Assembly: GCF_001625305.1 (NCBI RefSeq)
Contig: NW_017804587.1
Coordinates: 251,727-315,726, forward strand
Direction: 5' to 3'
Length of the DNA stretch: 64,000 nucleotides
From: Branchiostoma belcheri
Lineage: Eukaryota > Chordata > Leptocardii > Amphioxiformes > Branchiostomatidae
Shown here one piece after another: positions 1-13,400 of the stretch. The translations under genes and the position numbers were made by a program. Numbering within the stretch: the stretch's first letter is position 1; every line of letters begins with the position of its first letter. Under the pieces are notes generated by a model that had not been told where the DNA came from, made no database searches, and saw nothing but the letters and a program-made list of their open reading frames with translations.

Positions 1-2744
1 CTGTTCTGGGTTATAGAAATCTCTCGAGAGCTGCAACAAGTGTTTCCCCTGGTCTCCTAACCTACAGATGAAAGCATTCCTGTCCCTCTCACCTGTTGGT
101 CCTGTCAGGAGTAACAAAGTACAGCCAGGCCAGGAGTCCTCATCTGTAACAATGCCAACTTTATGGGGCCCGGAAACTTTGATAACAGGTGCCCGGCATG
201 TAAATTGTACCGATTCTTGTTAGTTTGGAGACAGAGTTCATCACCTAGACAGCAAGCCTTCCTTGGTAGAATTCCTACATACAGAGGCATGTGAGAGAAG
301 GTTGAGTTGGGATCCCAGTGCGCCACAGGAGAATGTTTGAAAGGTCAACTTTGTACTTGATACGATCAAAATCAACCCAACTTCGGATGCTGTATTCCCA
401 CCTTTGGTACATAAAATATTTAGTAATTGTTTTCAACAACGCAACAACCCCAAAAATACTTAACACATAGAAATATGAAATTGTAATGTAATAGGACAAA
501 TGATGTGCACAAAGTTAGCGTCATGAAGGACAGGTTTGTTTACCCTTTATGAAAAACGTGTCCCAAGTTTCTAAAAGTAAATAAAAGACTGACATTACAT
601 GTTTGGTTTTGAGCAGTATGAATCTCTCTAATTTCCGCTGCAAGAAACAAGAATCCAAAGTCAAATAGACAAAGAAACCTTTAAGTAATTCCTTTGCACT
701 TTCTTGAACCTTACTCAAAGAATCTCTTTACATACATGTAGACAAAGGTTAGAGATCCAGGAAACACAAGAAAACTGTTACTCAAGCAACTGGATAGATT
801 TTGACTATCCAGAAGAAAAAAACAGTTTTCTTCAGAAACAGTTTATTTCTTCTGAGACTATGTTTGTACCAACTGTCCATCACTCAGGCTACAAGCCTCA
901 GCTTGTCAATGTCAGCCCAAACTGCGGGGAGGGGAAGTTACTGCGCCCTGGGATATACAGAATACCTTTGGGGAACAGCAGCCTGCCCTGTTGTGGTCTT
1001 CTACAAACACACAGCATGCCAAGGGGCTGGGAAAGTTGATGGGCCACAACCTGAGACTAGCAGAATGTCAGGACTTTTGAGTTCGTGTGGATTTTGTTGT
1101 TGGACACTTGACAAACTGCAAACTGTCACGAGCTATTTATTTAGGGCATGAACATTCTTTCTTTTCAAATAAATCTGGCTAGCCTTACTCTAAATGTTAG
1201 TATCCATTTTGTGTGGTATTTGTCAGCTGAAGTAATTTTTCTTTTCCCAAAAAAACAATCCTTACATAATCATATCAACTATTCAACGTTGAAACCACAC
1301 CAAACAGTATTATAGCAACCTTTTTAAAGCAGGAAACATCAAGAAAACCAGTCAGGCCATTGTCATTCTGTATCTTTCACCTGCTACAAAAATGTACCTT
1401 GAATGTATTCCCAGACCCCACTGCCATCTGCCTAAGTGTATCTGTAGTCACTGTGTAGCTCCACAACTACCCCACTAACCACAACTCTACAAGCACTCAC
1501 TCCACCAAGAAGACTTAAACCACAATATCTAAACACTTGTCAACGAGAAATGCTATATAGCTACTTACATGTACTAGTACTTCCTGCAAACTGGATAATC
1601 TCCTATCTTCTGGAGTGCCACAGCCTTTTCTTCCTGTGGTTTCAGAACAGCCACTTCCCTCTGACACTGAACTTCAAGATAACATCATCCAACCCTGAGG
1701 TATCCCACAAGGTGGGCACAAGTCTGAACCTGACTGTTTCTCATCAAATGACTGAAACCCTTCACTGTTGAGTAAATACAGAAGCAGTAGAGTACACACC
1801 ATACTACAATGTCATGACTTGACTTGACTTGTGCCAACAGCTGTGTTGAAGTTGCAAAACATCTTGTATGTTTAAGATTACTTGATATTGAACTTTGTCT
1901 AGCTTTGAATAAATAAGCACTTTGCTCTTAAGTTAAGAGGCAAACCTGAGGCATGACCTAACAAAAGTATTGTCCAAGAAGATTGTAAGCACTAATTTCT
2001 ACAGTATCTAAAGAAAGAGTTGTAGAATACAGACAGGGATGGAAGGAAGGAGACAGCATTACCAGTAGAATAGATAACAAGAATAGATAAAAGTTGTCAA
2101 TCAAGAATTATTTTTGATTTTGCTTACCAACCAGTTGGCTGCACTCAGGAAGAAAAGATTGGAGGAACCAGACAGAGCGTAGATCTTCTGCTGATTTAAG
2201 GCTCAGCCTGTCTCTCATCACGTAAGCCCCACCAAGCTCACAGTTAAGGTCACTGCTAAGACATCTGCACTGCTGCCATTAGGCAAACTCAAGATATATT
2301 GTTGTTTTGGACCATGTCATGTAAAACTTCCTGTCTTATTTCTCTGCTTATTTTATTCAACAAATACATTGTATGGAGACATTCTCAAGCTCTAGGAAAG
2401 TTTCTTCATCTATCAGGATGGCCATAGAAAAATCAGGAAAGGAAATTCAAGCTTCTGTTCAATCACTTTTACCATACGATGGGCAGTAGTCTAAGGTTCT
2501 GTCATATCATAATCATATAAAATGTGTTACAATGTATTCCGTACCTGATTAACTTCACAAGATATAAGACTGCTAGATGTAAAGCACTGAGGCAGACACT
2601 TGGCACAGAGTTTTGGCACAGGTAATGTGAACTTTAAGCAGCAGGAACTACATGTGTAAGGTGACTGTTTGGGTCAGTGTGAACAATTGTCAGTTGTTCT
2701 TTCCTGACTCCTGCCATCCCACCCCTCATCACTGGTGCTGAATC
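1..2744. other. Non-coding stretch; presumed 3' intron of the EVA1C-like gene
   Basis: No exon with convincing family homology seen on either strand. A short fragment at about 757-800 resembles the Penelope-like repeat (CTCAAGCAACTGGAT motif). The 111-116-residue ORFs around 704-1151 show no recognisable domain. Confidence 0.5.
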
Positions 2745-3215
2745 ACTGGTGTACAGAAAGTCCAAAATGGAGCAAAATGGAACGAAATGTACAGAAATGG
2801 AGCTCCACAAGAACACAGTTACTCAAGCAACTGGATAGATTTTGAAAACTGTTAGACATTTCAAGTGGCATCCACCACTTTTTGTCAGTGACTAATGGAA
2901 TCTGTAGTTGTATTTATCCAAAAACATAGCCACTACCAGACTTCAGAAGTGGCTGGATGGTGTAGACATTGGCCATATAAATTAAACATAACATTCCAGG
3001 GGAGTTGATCCACTAAAGGAGTACAGTTTGCCACTCAACTTTACTCCTTAGAGGACCAACTTCACTGGCATATCATCTGTCTATGTGCCCAATTTCTACC
3101 TCTTCCAGCCAGTTCCAAAGCCTGGTAGTAGGGAGTAAATGAGGTAGCCTTTCTTGTAGACATTTCATTCCATTTCGTTCCATTTTGCACTTTCTCGCAT
3201 ACACCCCTGTGTATA
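2745..3215. mobile_element. Nested repeats inside an inverted repeat
   Basis: Outer inverted arms (about 2745-2800 and 3150-3215) share the motif CAAAATGGAACGAAATG and its complement. Between them lie a decayed Penelope-like fragment (2816-2895) and a decayed copy of hairpin family A (2927-3132; TAGCC start, CAGGGGAGTTG core, CCTGGTAG end). This records successive insertions. Confidence 0.55.
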
Positions 3216-4338
3216 ACACTGGCACACCCATCAGAGAAACATTCCCCAAGTCTGAGCACCATGAGACACAACAAACACCAGTGAGACCTGCTGGAAACTG
3301 GCAGGCCCTGATGATGTTACAGCAGGTCACTTGTCTGTCTCCTGGCCTCTTCAGGTTTCAAAATAGCAGGAAGATGAAACTAAAAAAGTAAACATGTTGG
3401 GGTTCGCTAATGGCTTAATTGGAAGTTGGGATATCTAGAAAAGCGTTCTGTAACGAGGCAGGCGTTGGATTTCGGGTTGCTGAACCCTGAGTTTACCACA
3501 CAGAGTAGGAGGATGGAATTTTAACCAGATACTTTTGGCACACCAGCTACCAGCATTTTTTACCTGTCTATAAGTAGTCTTGGATAAAGCCTTTTCATAA
3601 TTGTCATCCTTAATTTATAGTACACACATTGTATACTTCAAACCCAAGTCTGTCAAATGAAAAACGCTGGTAAAATATCCTTAAAATGTTGGGGGAAGGT
3701 ATTAAGAACTGGGGGATCAGTCTCAGAAGGTCTTAGTTTTTCACCACCTTGACGTCCCTGTCAGACTGTTGATCATCCATGGTTACATTGCCCGACAGTT
3801 TCCACCTGTAACTCTTCAACCTCACAGTTTAATGCAAAAAAGCAAAGCAGCATACTACAACGTAAGGGTTGCCACTTGCCAGACAGCACTAAGTATCTCT
3901 ACATGTATGCACACACCTCTTCTTTGTGTATAGTATCATATGTTAACAATGATAAGGATCTGTCTGATCTGATTCCTCCAATGGCACAGGTACAAAGCTC
4001 CCCCTAGTGGAAACTGTTACAGCTGCACCTTGAAATACAAGTATTACATGTACAATACATAAATGGACATTATAATCCACTACTCTCATTCTCACGCAAA
4101 TCCTGGCATAGAAGGATAATAACAGCAGTACCTTCATGTAGCACACATGCTTCTCTGTTCAGCACATAGCCATTCAACACAAAAATTCCTCCACCCAATC
4201 TCCTCCCTACTCAGGCTTAGGCTTAGACTTACGGGCCCCCATCTCTTCCCACGCAAGAGGCAATCAGAGCATTCAAGCAAGTTCAGCCAACGACCTCCCT
4301 CTCGACATCCTTCCAGTTCAGATATGCTTCCTACTCAC
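3216..4338. other. Non-coding stretch left of EVA1C-like exon 5
   Basis: Mostly unique-looking AT-rich sequence with no confident exon. A possible weak terminal exon near 4036 on the minus strand was considered and rejected. Confidence 0.5.
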
Positions 4339-4482
4339 CACATGTGTAGATGACGCTGACGTATTTCCTGGTCCCCCGGGGACAGGGGTCTCCATATTCC
4401 CCACTGTCAGCCTCCAGCACACAGCGCGGCTTCCCCTGACACTGCTGGATTATCCTCTGTAAGGCACTCGCAGATCTGCATT
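4339..4482 (-). CDS. EVA1C-like: EVA1C-like exon 5: second half of SUEL lectin domain 2
   Basis: The acceptor is CCTGCTGCAG|AATGC and the donor ACATGTG|GTGAGT; 144 nt, phase 1 in and out. It encodes residues 206-253: CRSASALQRIIQQC, GKPRC, then YGDPCPRGTRKYVSVIYTC, the standard SUEL domain end. The strong donor shows that at least one more exon follows to the left. Confidence 0.87.
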
Positions 4483-7400
4483 CTGCAGCAGGGTACAGAG
4501 GAACATTGCCTTTGAGTACCGGTTTATTGACTCAACAAAAGTACAGCGACTTTCATACGTATGGTCTACTACAACTAAGAGTTACTAAGATTGAACAAAG
4601 CTTAACACATCACATCTATGGTTAAAGACTTAAAGTCATCCTGCTTACAGAATATATGACAGGAACAAACTGTAGAACTACTGAAAACAATCATACATCA
4701 CAGACATGTACATTGTCATTCTCAATCACCTCATAAGACATGTAGTCTTCAAGAAAGGATGAAGTTCAAGTTTAAAGATTTTTTGAAGTTGATTGAGATA
4801 ATTAAGCTGACAAGAATTAGAAGGCTGAAATCTATCGGTACAAGTAATAAAGAACCCTTATCAATTTGTTCAATTTTATTTTATTTTTTTAATGTTCCAG
4901 TACCAAGCAGCATAGTAACAAACATTTCTACTGAACCTCATTGCCTCATTGTTTGCCTGCAATTCAATTAAGATATGCTAGAGGGCACTGCATCACTGTA
5001 CCAGACATAGACAAAGTCATATAGGATAAGGATAAACCTGTTACCGTTGTGTGGCTGAGGTATATTAGAGGGACACTAACCGTTGTGTGGCTGAGGTATA
5101 TTAGATGGACACTAACCATTGTGTGGCTGAGGTATATTAGATGGACACTCCAGACTGCCGTCCTGTCCCCGACCGTACATGGCTGTGTAGATAGCGAGTC
5201 TGTGGTTCTTCTTACAGCGCAGTCTGAGTGTGTCTCCATCACAGGCTACCCTCCCCTTGTACTGGCCTGGAGAGGGACAAAACAACAGGATTGTCATCAC
5301 ATTGTGTTCTTGTCATTAATACAAAAACAATATCTTTCGACATTGTGTGCTTCTCTATCACTCATGAACCATCCACCTGAAAATATGGAAATCAAGAGAA
5401 TACCCAAAATAAACTTTGCACCCTGAGAAGATAAAAAGTAAACTTTTTGCATGCATTTTGCTTAATATGTCAACTTTAAACATTAGCTAGTTATCTGTAT
5501 TATATTTGTAATATCATATCTTTAATCTTTATCTTTATATTGTAAAATTTAAAACCTCTACTGGAAACTGAAAGCAATTCAGTAGTACCAGCAATGAAAT
5601 TTCAATAAAGAGTCATTAAAGACACATTGAATCTTTGTGAGAGATTATTTTTCTTGAGTCCTCTTGTCTTGTGTTTTACCAGTAATTTACCATCTTGTGC
5701 TTTCAGCATTTCAAGAATCCACTGAAATGATTTCACATGGCCCAGCACACAATGATGTGCACCTGAGCTCCCCACAAGTTCAATTGAAGCCATCACTGTT
5801 CAAACATTGGCTTCTGACAAATAAAGACGTCCATCCATCTTCTCCCACATTACAGAATCCACTGAAATGATTTCACATGGCCCAGCACACAATGATGTGC
5901 ACCTGAGCTCCCCACAAGTTCAATTGAAGCCATCACTGTTCAAACATTGGCTTCTGACAAATAAAGACGTCCATCCATCTTCTCCCACATTATTTACAGA
6001 CATTCCCGTGGCTTACACAATAAGTATGACAGATGATCGCACTGTTAGCACTGGCTTCATCAAGAGACTTTCATGTTTTTCAACTCAGATCAGGGGAGAG
6101 AAGAAAATGAAAGTAATAAATAAATAGTATAATAACCTTTATTGTACATTCATGCCCTATTGGGCTAAGTACAGGTAGGTGAACAGATGAAAAGGTATAG
6201 ACATGTTTGTAGTACAAATAGCTCTAAAACTACACTAATACACAGGTTGGGCTTCTTCTCGTATAAAAGGAAGTACGAAGGAAGAGTTGAGTCTGGCCCT
6301 TTATTTATTGCCTTGCAAGATCATGTAATATCATCAAGTTAGAGGTACTTGTATAAATGTAAGAACACACAATTTTTTCTGCAGGAATACCCATCTATGT
6401 CCATTTACATGTATGTATATGCCTTGTTCAACATGTTTATAACTTGCATAGGAGTCTGTCACATTGATATGCTAGATTATACAGGTAAATGTCAGAGCCT
6501 TTCATGCATTGTTGGTGTCCAGCTAGGTAATCATTTTCACCTGAGTCAAGTGAGGAAAAAGGTTTTAAGTGCCTTTCCCAAGGGCACATAAATGGGGCAT
6601 GCCAGGGATTATTCCAAACCCAGAACCTTCAGAGTCAACAACCCTCATAACCATCATGCCAACTTGATTGATCTAGGCTTACCTGCAGCTCACTAAATGC
6701 AAAGTAATGGTGATAGAAAGTTCAGGGTAATGACACCAAATGGTAAAATAATGAGACACCGCGATTCTTTACCATGAGAAAATCACCCTGGCATCAGGTG
6801 GCACTGATAGTGATATTGAAGTTCCAACTCAAAGTAATTGTGTTCCTGAACTAAATATATGGATGTTGTTGGAAATGATGAAGACAGATGTCTTTCAAGT
6901 CGACAGGAGGGACATTACGGTTGGTTTGTGTATGGGTTTATGTGCAGATCACAATCAAATGTACACATCACAGTTTTGGTACATAATATGTGGGGCATGA
7001 AGTCGAATTATCATGCCAGGAGGGTGCTTTTGACATTTAAGTTAAAGCTTGATCAGAGTAAAATATGATTTACTTATATGATTGTTTTTATGATGTTTTC
7101 AAACAATGGAAAACTCCCCTAACTGATCGAAGAGGACCGATCGAAGTCTCTGTCGGCATCTCTACCAGCAGAATCACCAATTCTACCAAATCGGAGTCTC
7201 TACCCTTACATCTTTATCTGTCAGGTAGTCTCTAAATTTCATAAGACAGTCAGAACTTTTCAACTTTGATACATACTACATTAGATCAATGGATTAACTT
7301 TAAAATGGGAACAACTTGATGGGAACCAACCCTAACATATCAACTAATCTAATCCTGATCAGAGTCTCTGCTGACAAAAACTACAAAGGGAAACTCTACA

Positions 7401-10400
7401 AGTTGAATCACTTTTAAATAGATCAATGGATTGATTTGAAATTTAGGATTTGTAAATGGGAAACCACCATGAATGAAGTCTCTGTTGACTCCGATCAAGA
7501 TCTCTACCAGTAGAATCACTGATTCTACCAGACCAGAGTTTCTACTGAAATGTCCATGTACAGCCTATTTGTCCTGTCAATATTTCCCTGTTGGTCCACC
7601 CGTGTGCCTGTCTGTTGTACGCAGCTTGTTTTGACACACGTTTTTCGCGCGACCGTGCCCGCCCCGCCCGCTCGCTCAGGTAAGGCACACAGGTGAGAAC
7701 CTGGACAAAAGGCAGGTGGGTCAAAAGTTCACCTGCTGCAACCTCAGGTATGGGCAAACACCTGGTCAGGATACCTGAGTGGAACTGGGGCATAAGGATA
7801 GCCTATACCAGGCTTCAGGAGGCGGCTGGAAACAGTAGAAATTGGTCAAATAGAGAGATGACATGCCAGGGGAGTTGGTAACCTAAAAACTGTACTTTCT
7901 AGTGGACCAACTCCCCTGGCATGTTATCTCTTTATTTGGCCATTTTCTACTCTTTCCAGCTGCCTCCCAAAGCCTGGAATAGGCTAGCATAAGGATAGGA
8001 CCAGATGATCAGATGCTTGCTAAAGTACATGTACATTGTACTATCAATCTTTTTGCTCAAGACTATCAATCTTCACTTAACAAACTTTTGACGGAAGCTT
8101 AAGTTTTTTGGAAAGTAAAATGATCTATGATGAAAAAAATCATGTTCTTCTTGACTCACACATTTCTGGGAAAAGGAAACCATTAACTTTAAAAAAAATA
8201 GGAATTAGTAGAAATGTAGATTATATTCTGTATAACCTTAGAAAAATTGTTTTGATCAATGTTTAAATGAAAGATGTGTTAATCACTAGTCTTGCTTACC
8301 TTTCTTAGTAAATAAACAAGCTAATTTAGCATCATAGAAGAGAGTCGGATCTAAAATGGGTAAAAGAAATTCCCTAAAAAAAGGACAGTTCTAAATGACA
8401 GATTATCAAATGGTGTTTTATTCATTAAAAAAAATCTTTAACCTACAATGTACTACTTCCCTCATTTTTACGCCAAATTTCTTTCTTAATTTTCTTCGGA
8501 GCATGTTACTTTCGTTGTTCAAACAATGTATAACAGGGTCAAGGTTAAACAAATATGACCTTCAAGCTACTGTACTAGGTTTTTCTTTGATGTCCTTCTA
8601 CTATTTCTGGACAACCCTCTTCAAGGTGCTTTACACTAGTCTTCAACAGACTCCTTTGCAGGCTGAATAGACAGTAGAAATCAGCCTAAAAAGAATGTAG
8701 CATGCCGGCAAAGTGGACCCTCTATGGCCGGCCAACTCCCCTAGCCAGCTACATTCTTTTTAGGCCCATTTCTACTATTTATTCAGCATGCAAAGGAGTC
8801 TGGTGAAGACTAGCTTTACACAGTGGAGGCATATCACAGTAACTTTTGCTGTGGGTGGTCCGAGGAGTGTTTGATGCCAGGTAAAACCCACTGTCAGCCC
8901 TCAAGCCCCACTTCAGGTGACACCCTGGCAGAGCGCCAAATGTGTTTTACCTGTTCACAGGTAACCTGTACTTAACCCGCGGTGGGGACAGTTCAGTTGG
9001 GTCCTGAGGGATGGAAACTAAAGTACATGGTTTGTAGGGAAAGTCAGCCTCTTCCAGGATTCAAAAGTGACTGGAAAGAGTACAAATTGGCCAAATAGAT
9101 AGACATGCTAGGAGAATTCAGGAGTAGAAAACTGTACTCCTTTACTATTGGCCAATTTCTACTCTTTCCAGCTGCTTCTGAAGCCTGGTAAGGCTGTGGA
9201 TAACACATAGTGCCACCATATATCACCATAGTCTATTCAAACTAATATCATCATCAGAAAGGGCATCTCTAACCAAAGCTAGATAGTTTTCTTCACCAGA
9301 GCTGAGTTAAGAAATAGGTGTAAAGTGCCTTTCCCAAGGACACAACAGTGTGGCCTGCCAGGGATTCGAACCCAGAACCTACAAATTCTGAGTCAACAAC
9401 CCTAACCACAAGACCAGCTTGCCTTCAGTCCATACAGTTGTTTATCACTGACATCAGCTCAGGTTGGGGGAAGAATTATCCTGACATTTATAGATACTTA
9501 TGAGGTTAAGTCATGCAAATTGACACAGTACTTGATGGAAGTTCTGCTGCCCGCAGCATGTTTGCAGAGCGGCCAAAGTCTGCATTGTAGCAGCACTTAA
9601 CGTGATTAATATATAAAGTAATCAGAGATAGGACATTATGTTCCCACTGTGATTGATGCTTTGGGAAACATAATAGTTCATTGACTCCACTCCACAAAGA
9701 ACACTTTTTAAGTCCCTGAATGCACCTTTTGATATAAAGACAATCCTGTCCCCCTGATGACACACCTTTTCTAGAAGAACACAGTCACTTGAAAACTCAA
9801 ATACTCCATAACAGGTAGTTATAATGGTAAACTTCGTGTATAGGGCATAGATATACATGGGGTGGCCAATGCTTACTGGAGGCCAATGGATACAGGTGGG
9901 AAATATACTGTAGACTCCTCTTGCCTAATAGTATCTGCTTGGAGATTACATACAATGTAGCTACAGGTTGTGTGCCTTTGTAACTTACATTGTACATATC
10001 GACACCTGTTTTATCTCTTGTCAATTCTAAGTGGTGCAGGTAAGTTTGTCTGGTGCAGGTTAATTTTCAATGTTACCTTCACCAGTGCAGGTATGCAGAA
10101 AAAAAGGCATTTCGAGCCCTGACCACAGGTTTGCTTGTGTTATCCCTCAGTACACTGCACCTAGATACAAGCCTGCCCTCTGCATACAGACCAGTGTACA
10201 CTGATCACATCTGTGTTAGGAACGCAAATCCCTGGCCCGATCACCACACTTCACACCTGCATGCCAATAGCTTACACCTCACATGCCCGTAGCCAGGGGG
10301 GGTTCGGGGGGTTCGGAAGAACCCCCCCACAAGGCTCAAAGGTCCACTTTTTGGTCTACTTTTTATGTAAAGGTCCACTTTTTGGTCCACATTTTATGTA

Positions 10401-13400
10401 AAGGTCCACTTTTTGGTCCACATTTTATGTAAAGGTCCAAGTTTTTTCTTGAAAAGATGGACTGGAATCGTAGAAAAACTGCTCTCTTCGTCATTGAATA
10501 AAAATTTATCTCTGATTTTCTCTTGGAAATCCTCTCAAAAATGCACAAAATGCCATTTTAGAAGGTTCATTTTTCAAAATTTTCCGGGGAAGCATGCCCC
10601 CGGACCCCCCTAGGAACCTCGCGCCTTCGGCGCTCGCCTCGCGCCTACGGCGCTCGAGGTCCCCTCAAGCAGTGGGACGAACCCCCCCATTCAAAATCCT
10701 GGCTACGGGCATGCCTCACAAAAAGTAAGCATCGTAATCTCCAATCAGATCTTTTGGTGGCTGCAATACAGTATCACATCAGCATGGCAGTATCCATAGG
10801 ATTTGCCACCCAACATCTGGCTGGTAAAATTAAAAGATACAGTACATACCACAGTACAAAAATGAAAGTCTGAAAAAAAAAAACACAACTAAAAACAAAA
10901 AAATATGCCAAAGCTTTAACCTCTTGCTTGGAGAGTAAAGCATCACACCTGTACAGTGGCAACTACATGTCTTCAATCTATCTGCACCTTCTTAAGGAAC
11001 AGTTGGTCCAGTTTCTTGGCTATCATCTTTGGTCACCTTAATGCTTATATCTTTCCTGTCCAGGGTGACATTGCACACTTGTCCAAACAAGGGTAAACCA
11101 GAACTCAGGACAGTCAACATTACACATAGAAAGAATTCACTTGAAAACAAGCTGCTGGGGAGCCCACATCTCATCTTTTAGAGGTTTCATTGAGACACAC
11201 CCACCTACCACATGTAATGACAATCCATCCATACAACATGTAGCTACTTGAGTTATACCTTTTTAAGGTATTCCAAGAAATGTCATAACATATCATGTCT
11301 CTAAGGGCCCAGAAATTAAAACTGACTTTCCACAAATTTCTGTCACAACACAGAACTCTTACGATCTTACGATCCCTGATCCTTGACAGTCCCTGACCTA
11401 ACATGTCACTCCCCATCTCTCTCACCTGGTGCAGTGCTTCTTAAGTATGTAAACACCACATCTTATCATGTCAAGACACTTCAAAGTCTTACAGACACAG
11501 CAGAAGACAGCCAGTAAAGTACAGATCAGGGGATGTCAGTGGATACTACTGCACCACAGCCTGGATGTATTATTTTGCTTACTTTAGTTTTTCAATGTCC
11601 AACTGTAGCTTTTGTTCTACAAGACCACTCTCCCACCCAGAGTGTGCCATACAGTGTATCATCTGCATCTGGAAACTAATTTGTGCTGGGGTTCCTTGTA
11701 AATATGTAAGCCTTTCTGTGTACGCTTGTCTATAAACAATATAGCATGTGGTCATATATAGAGCTGTTATGTAATTTGTTATTGTATGTTTCTTTCAAAA
11801 CTCCAGAAAGTTTATACCTACATATAACTACTTTGTATGAAAGCTACTGAGGTAATTAAGTATCCAAATGCACAAATGTCATCCATATAGTCAGGCATTA
11901 TCTACTGCGAAAGAAAAGACCTACTTGGTTTGCACTTGTACTTGACCTCCAGGTACTTGCTGGTGCCTGGACACGGGTCGACTCCAAACACCTGCGTGTG
12001 CACCTGCACCTGGCAGTGCCTCTTGTTCTGACATTCATCCAGCATTTTCTGGGGAAAACAGAAACAACTTGTTTAGTCAAAATGTTCAGCTGCAGTAACA
12101 AGGACAGCTACCAGGAGGCCTAAATTTGACCTACTTACATATCAAATATTATCACAATCTAGCCTTCTTACTGACCAGAAATATGCAGAAACACACACAC
12201 ACAGTCACACACACACACACAGTCACACACACACAGTCACACACACACACACAGAGAGAGAGAGAGACCCAAAGCAATACTTCCATTTTTCATGGAGGTA
12301 AAACCAACCCTAAAACATATAGGCCCCATGGTCAGTTGGTTAGTGACCAACAGTGCTGTTATAACCTTAGATTGCTACTTAGCAGCAATATTGGCTTGTT
12401 GAATGGGCTATCTTAGTCCCTGCACTGTGCTGTACTCTGCTGGCCTCCATCAAATCACTAAATCAGCCTGCAAAATGAGTTTTCTACAGACCAGGCTTGA
12501 AGAAGGAGGTCAGCTGAAGAGAGTTTTTTCAGGAATTTTGGGAGAGTGCTGATACGTGATTTATACATTGGCTTAGCCTCTACATTTGTACAAGGCTTGG
12601 GGAGGCGGCTGGAAACCGCACTGGCAAAATGTTCTTTCAACGGCATGCTTATCTCTCTCTTTGGCCGATTTCTACTCTTTCCAGCCGCCTCCCCAAGCCT
12701 GGTAGAGGCTACATTGGCTAAGGTTCTCTAATGTGTGAGAGGGAGGCATACAGCTCTCTCTGTGGATAACGTTACAGCTCTACACCTCACCACCACCACC
12801 ACCACCAAGACCCTCCCAATGAAACTTGCAACTTTAGTGGTTGGTAGAAACAAATAGCCTGAGTGTCAGCCTTGTTAGCTTTCATCCGCTCCCCAAGATC
12901 AGTTCCCCGCCAACAAGAGCAGATTGCCAGAGAGCAGATCTTGGGGAGCGGACGAAAGCTAACAAGGCTGACACTCAGGCTAAGAAACAAATGCTGCACC
13001 TCTAGAAGTCTGCACAGGAGGCTATGAAAAAAGGTCTGCCCAGGGACATCAATACTCTATCATCAGTCTATGACGCCCAAAGTTCTGGTCGCTTCAAAGA
13101 TTGTTTATGTATGATGTTTGTCTCCATCTAAAGCAGTCTTTTTGGTCCTGAAAGCCTTTCCATTTCACCCACTCCCATGGTAGAAGACTACTTTGGCCCT
13201 GTCTATCATGTTTTCCTTTGGTGGGTCACACTCTGGTGGCTGTTTTCTGAGTGAAATACATCTCTGTGGAAAACACTATTAACCCTCTGACCTTGAGCAC
13301 ACAGAGGTCAAGACAAGAAATGACTTCCACATTTTCTTAGCTGCCTATGATGAGACTTCAAAATATCCATTAAAAAAAGTAGATTGGTCTTACCCAAGGC

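Larger units (their letters stand above)
5267..11924 (-). other. EVA1C-like intron 3
   Basis: 6.7-kb intron. It holds a 141-bp tandem duplication (5712-5993), two SINEs (around 6480-6670 and 9226-9430), hairpin elements (7799-7986, 8638-8812, 9044-9195), a long element at 10282-10715 and a CTCCAAGCAG-type MITE (10734-10938). The span 7120-7550 has loosely repeated AGTCTCTAC / TCTACCAGTAGAATCAC motifs. No other gene seen. Confidence 0.7.

Noticed and set aside
3943..4146. Possible terminal exon of a soluble EVA1C-like isoform on the minus strand
   Set aside because: The phase would fit (acceptor TTTCAAG near 4037), but the pyrimidine tract is poor and the short tail has no family resemblance.
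9340..9425. tRNA gene on the minus strand
   Set aside because: A and B boxes are good but no proper acceptor stem, and it continues into a SINE body shared with another copy.
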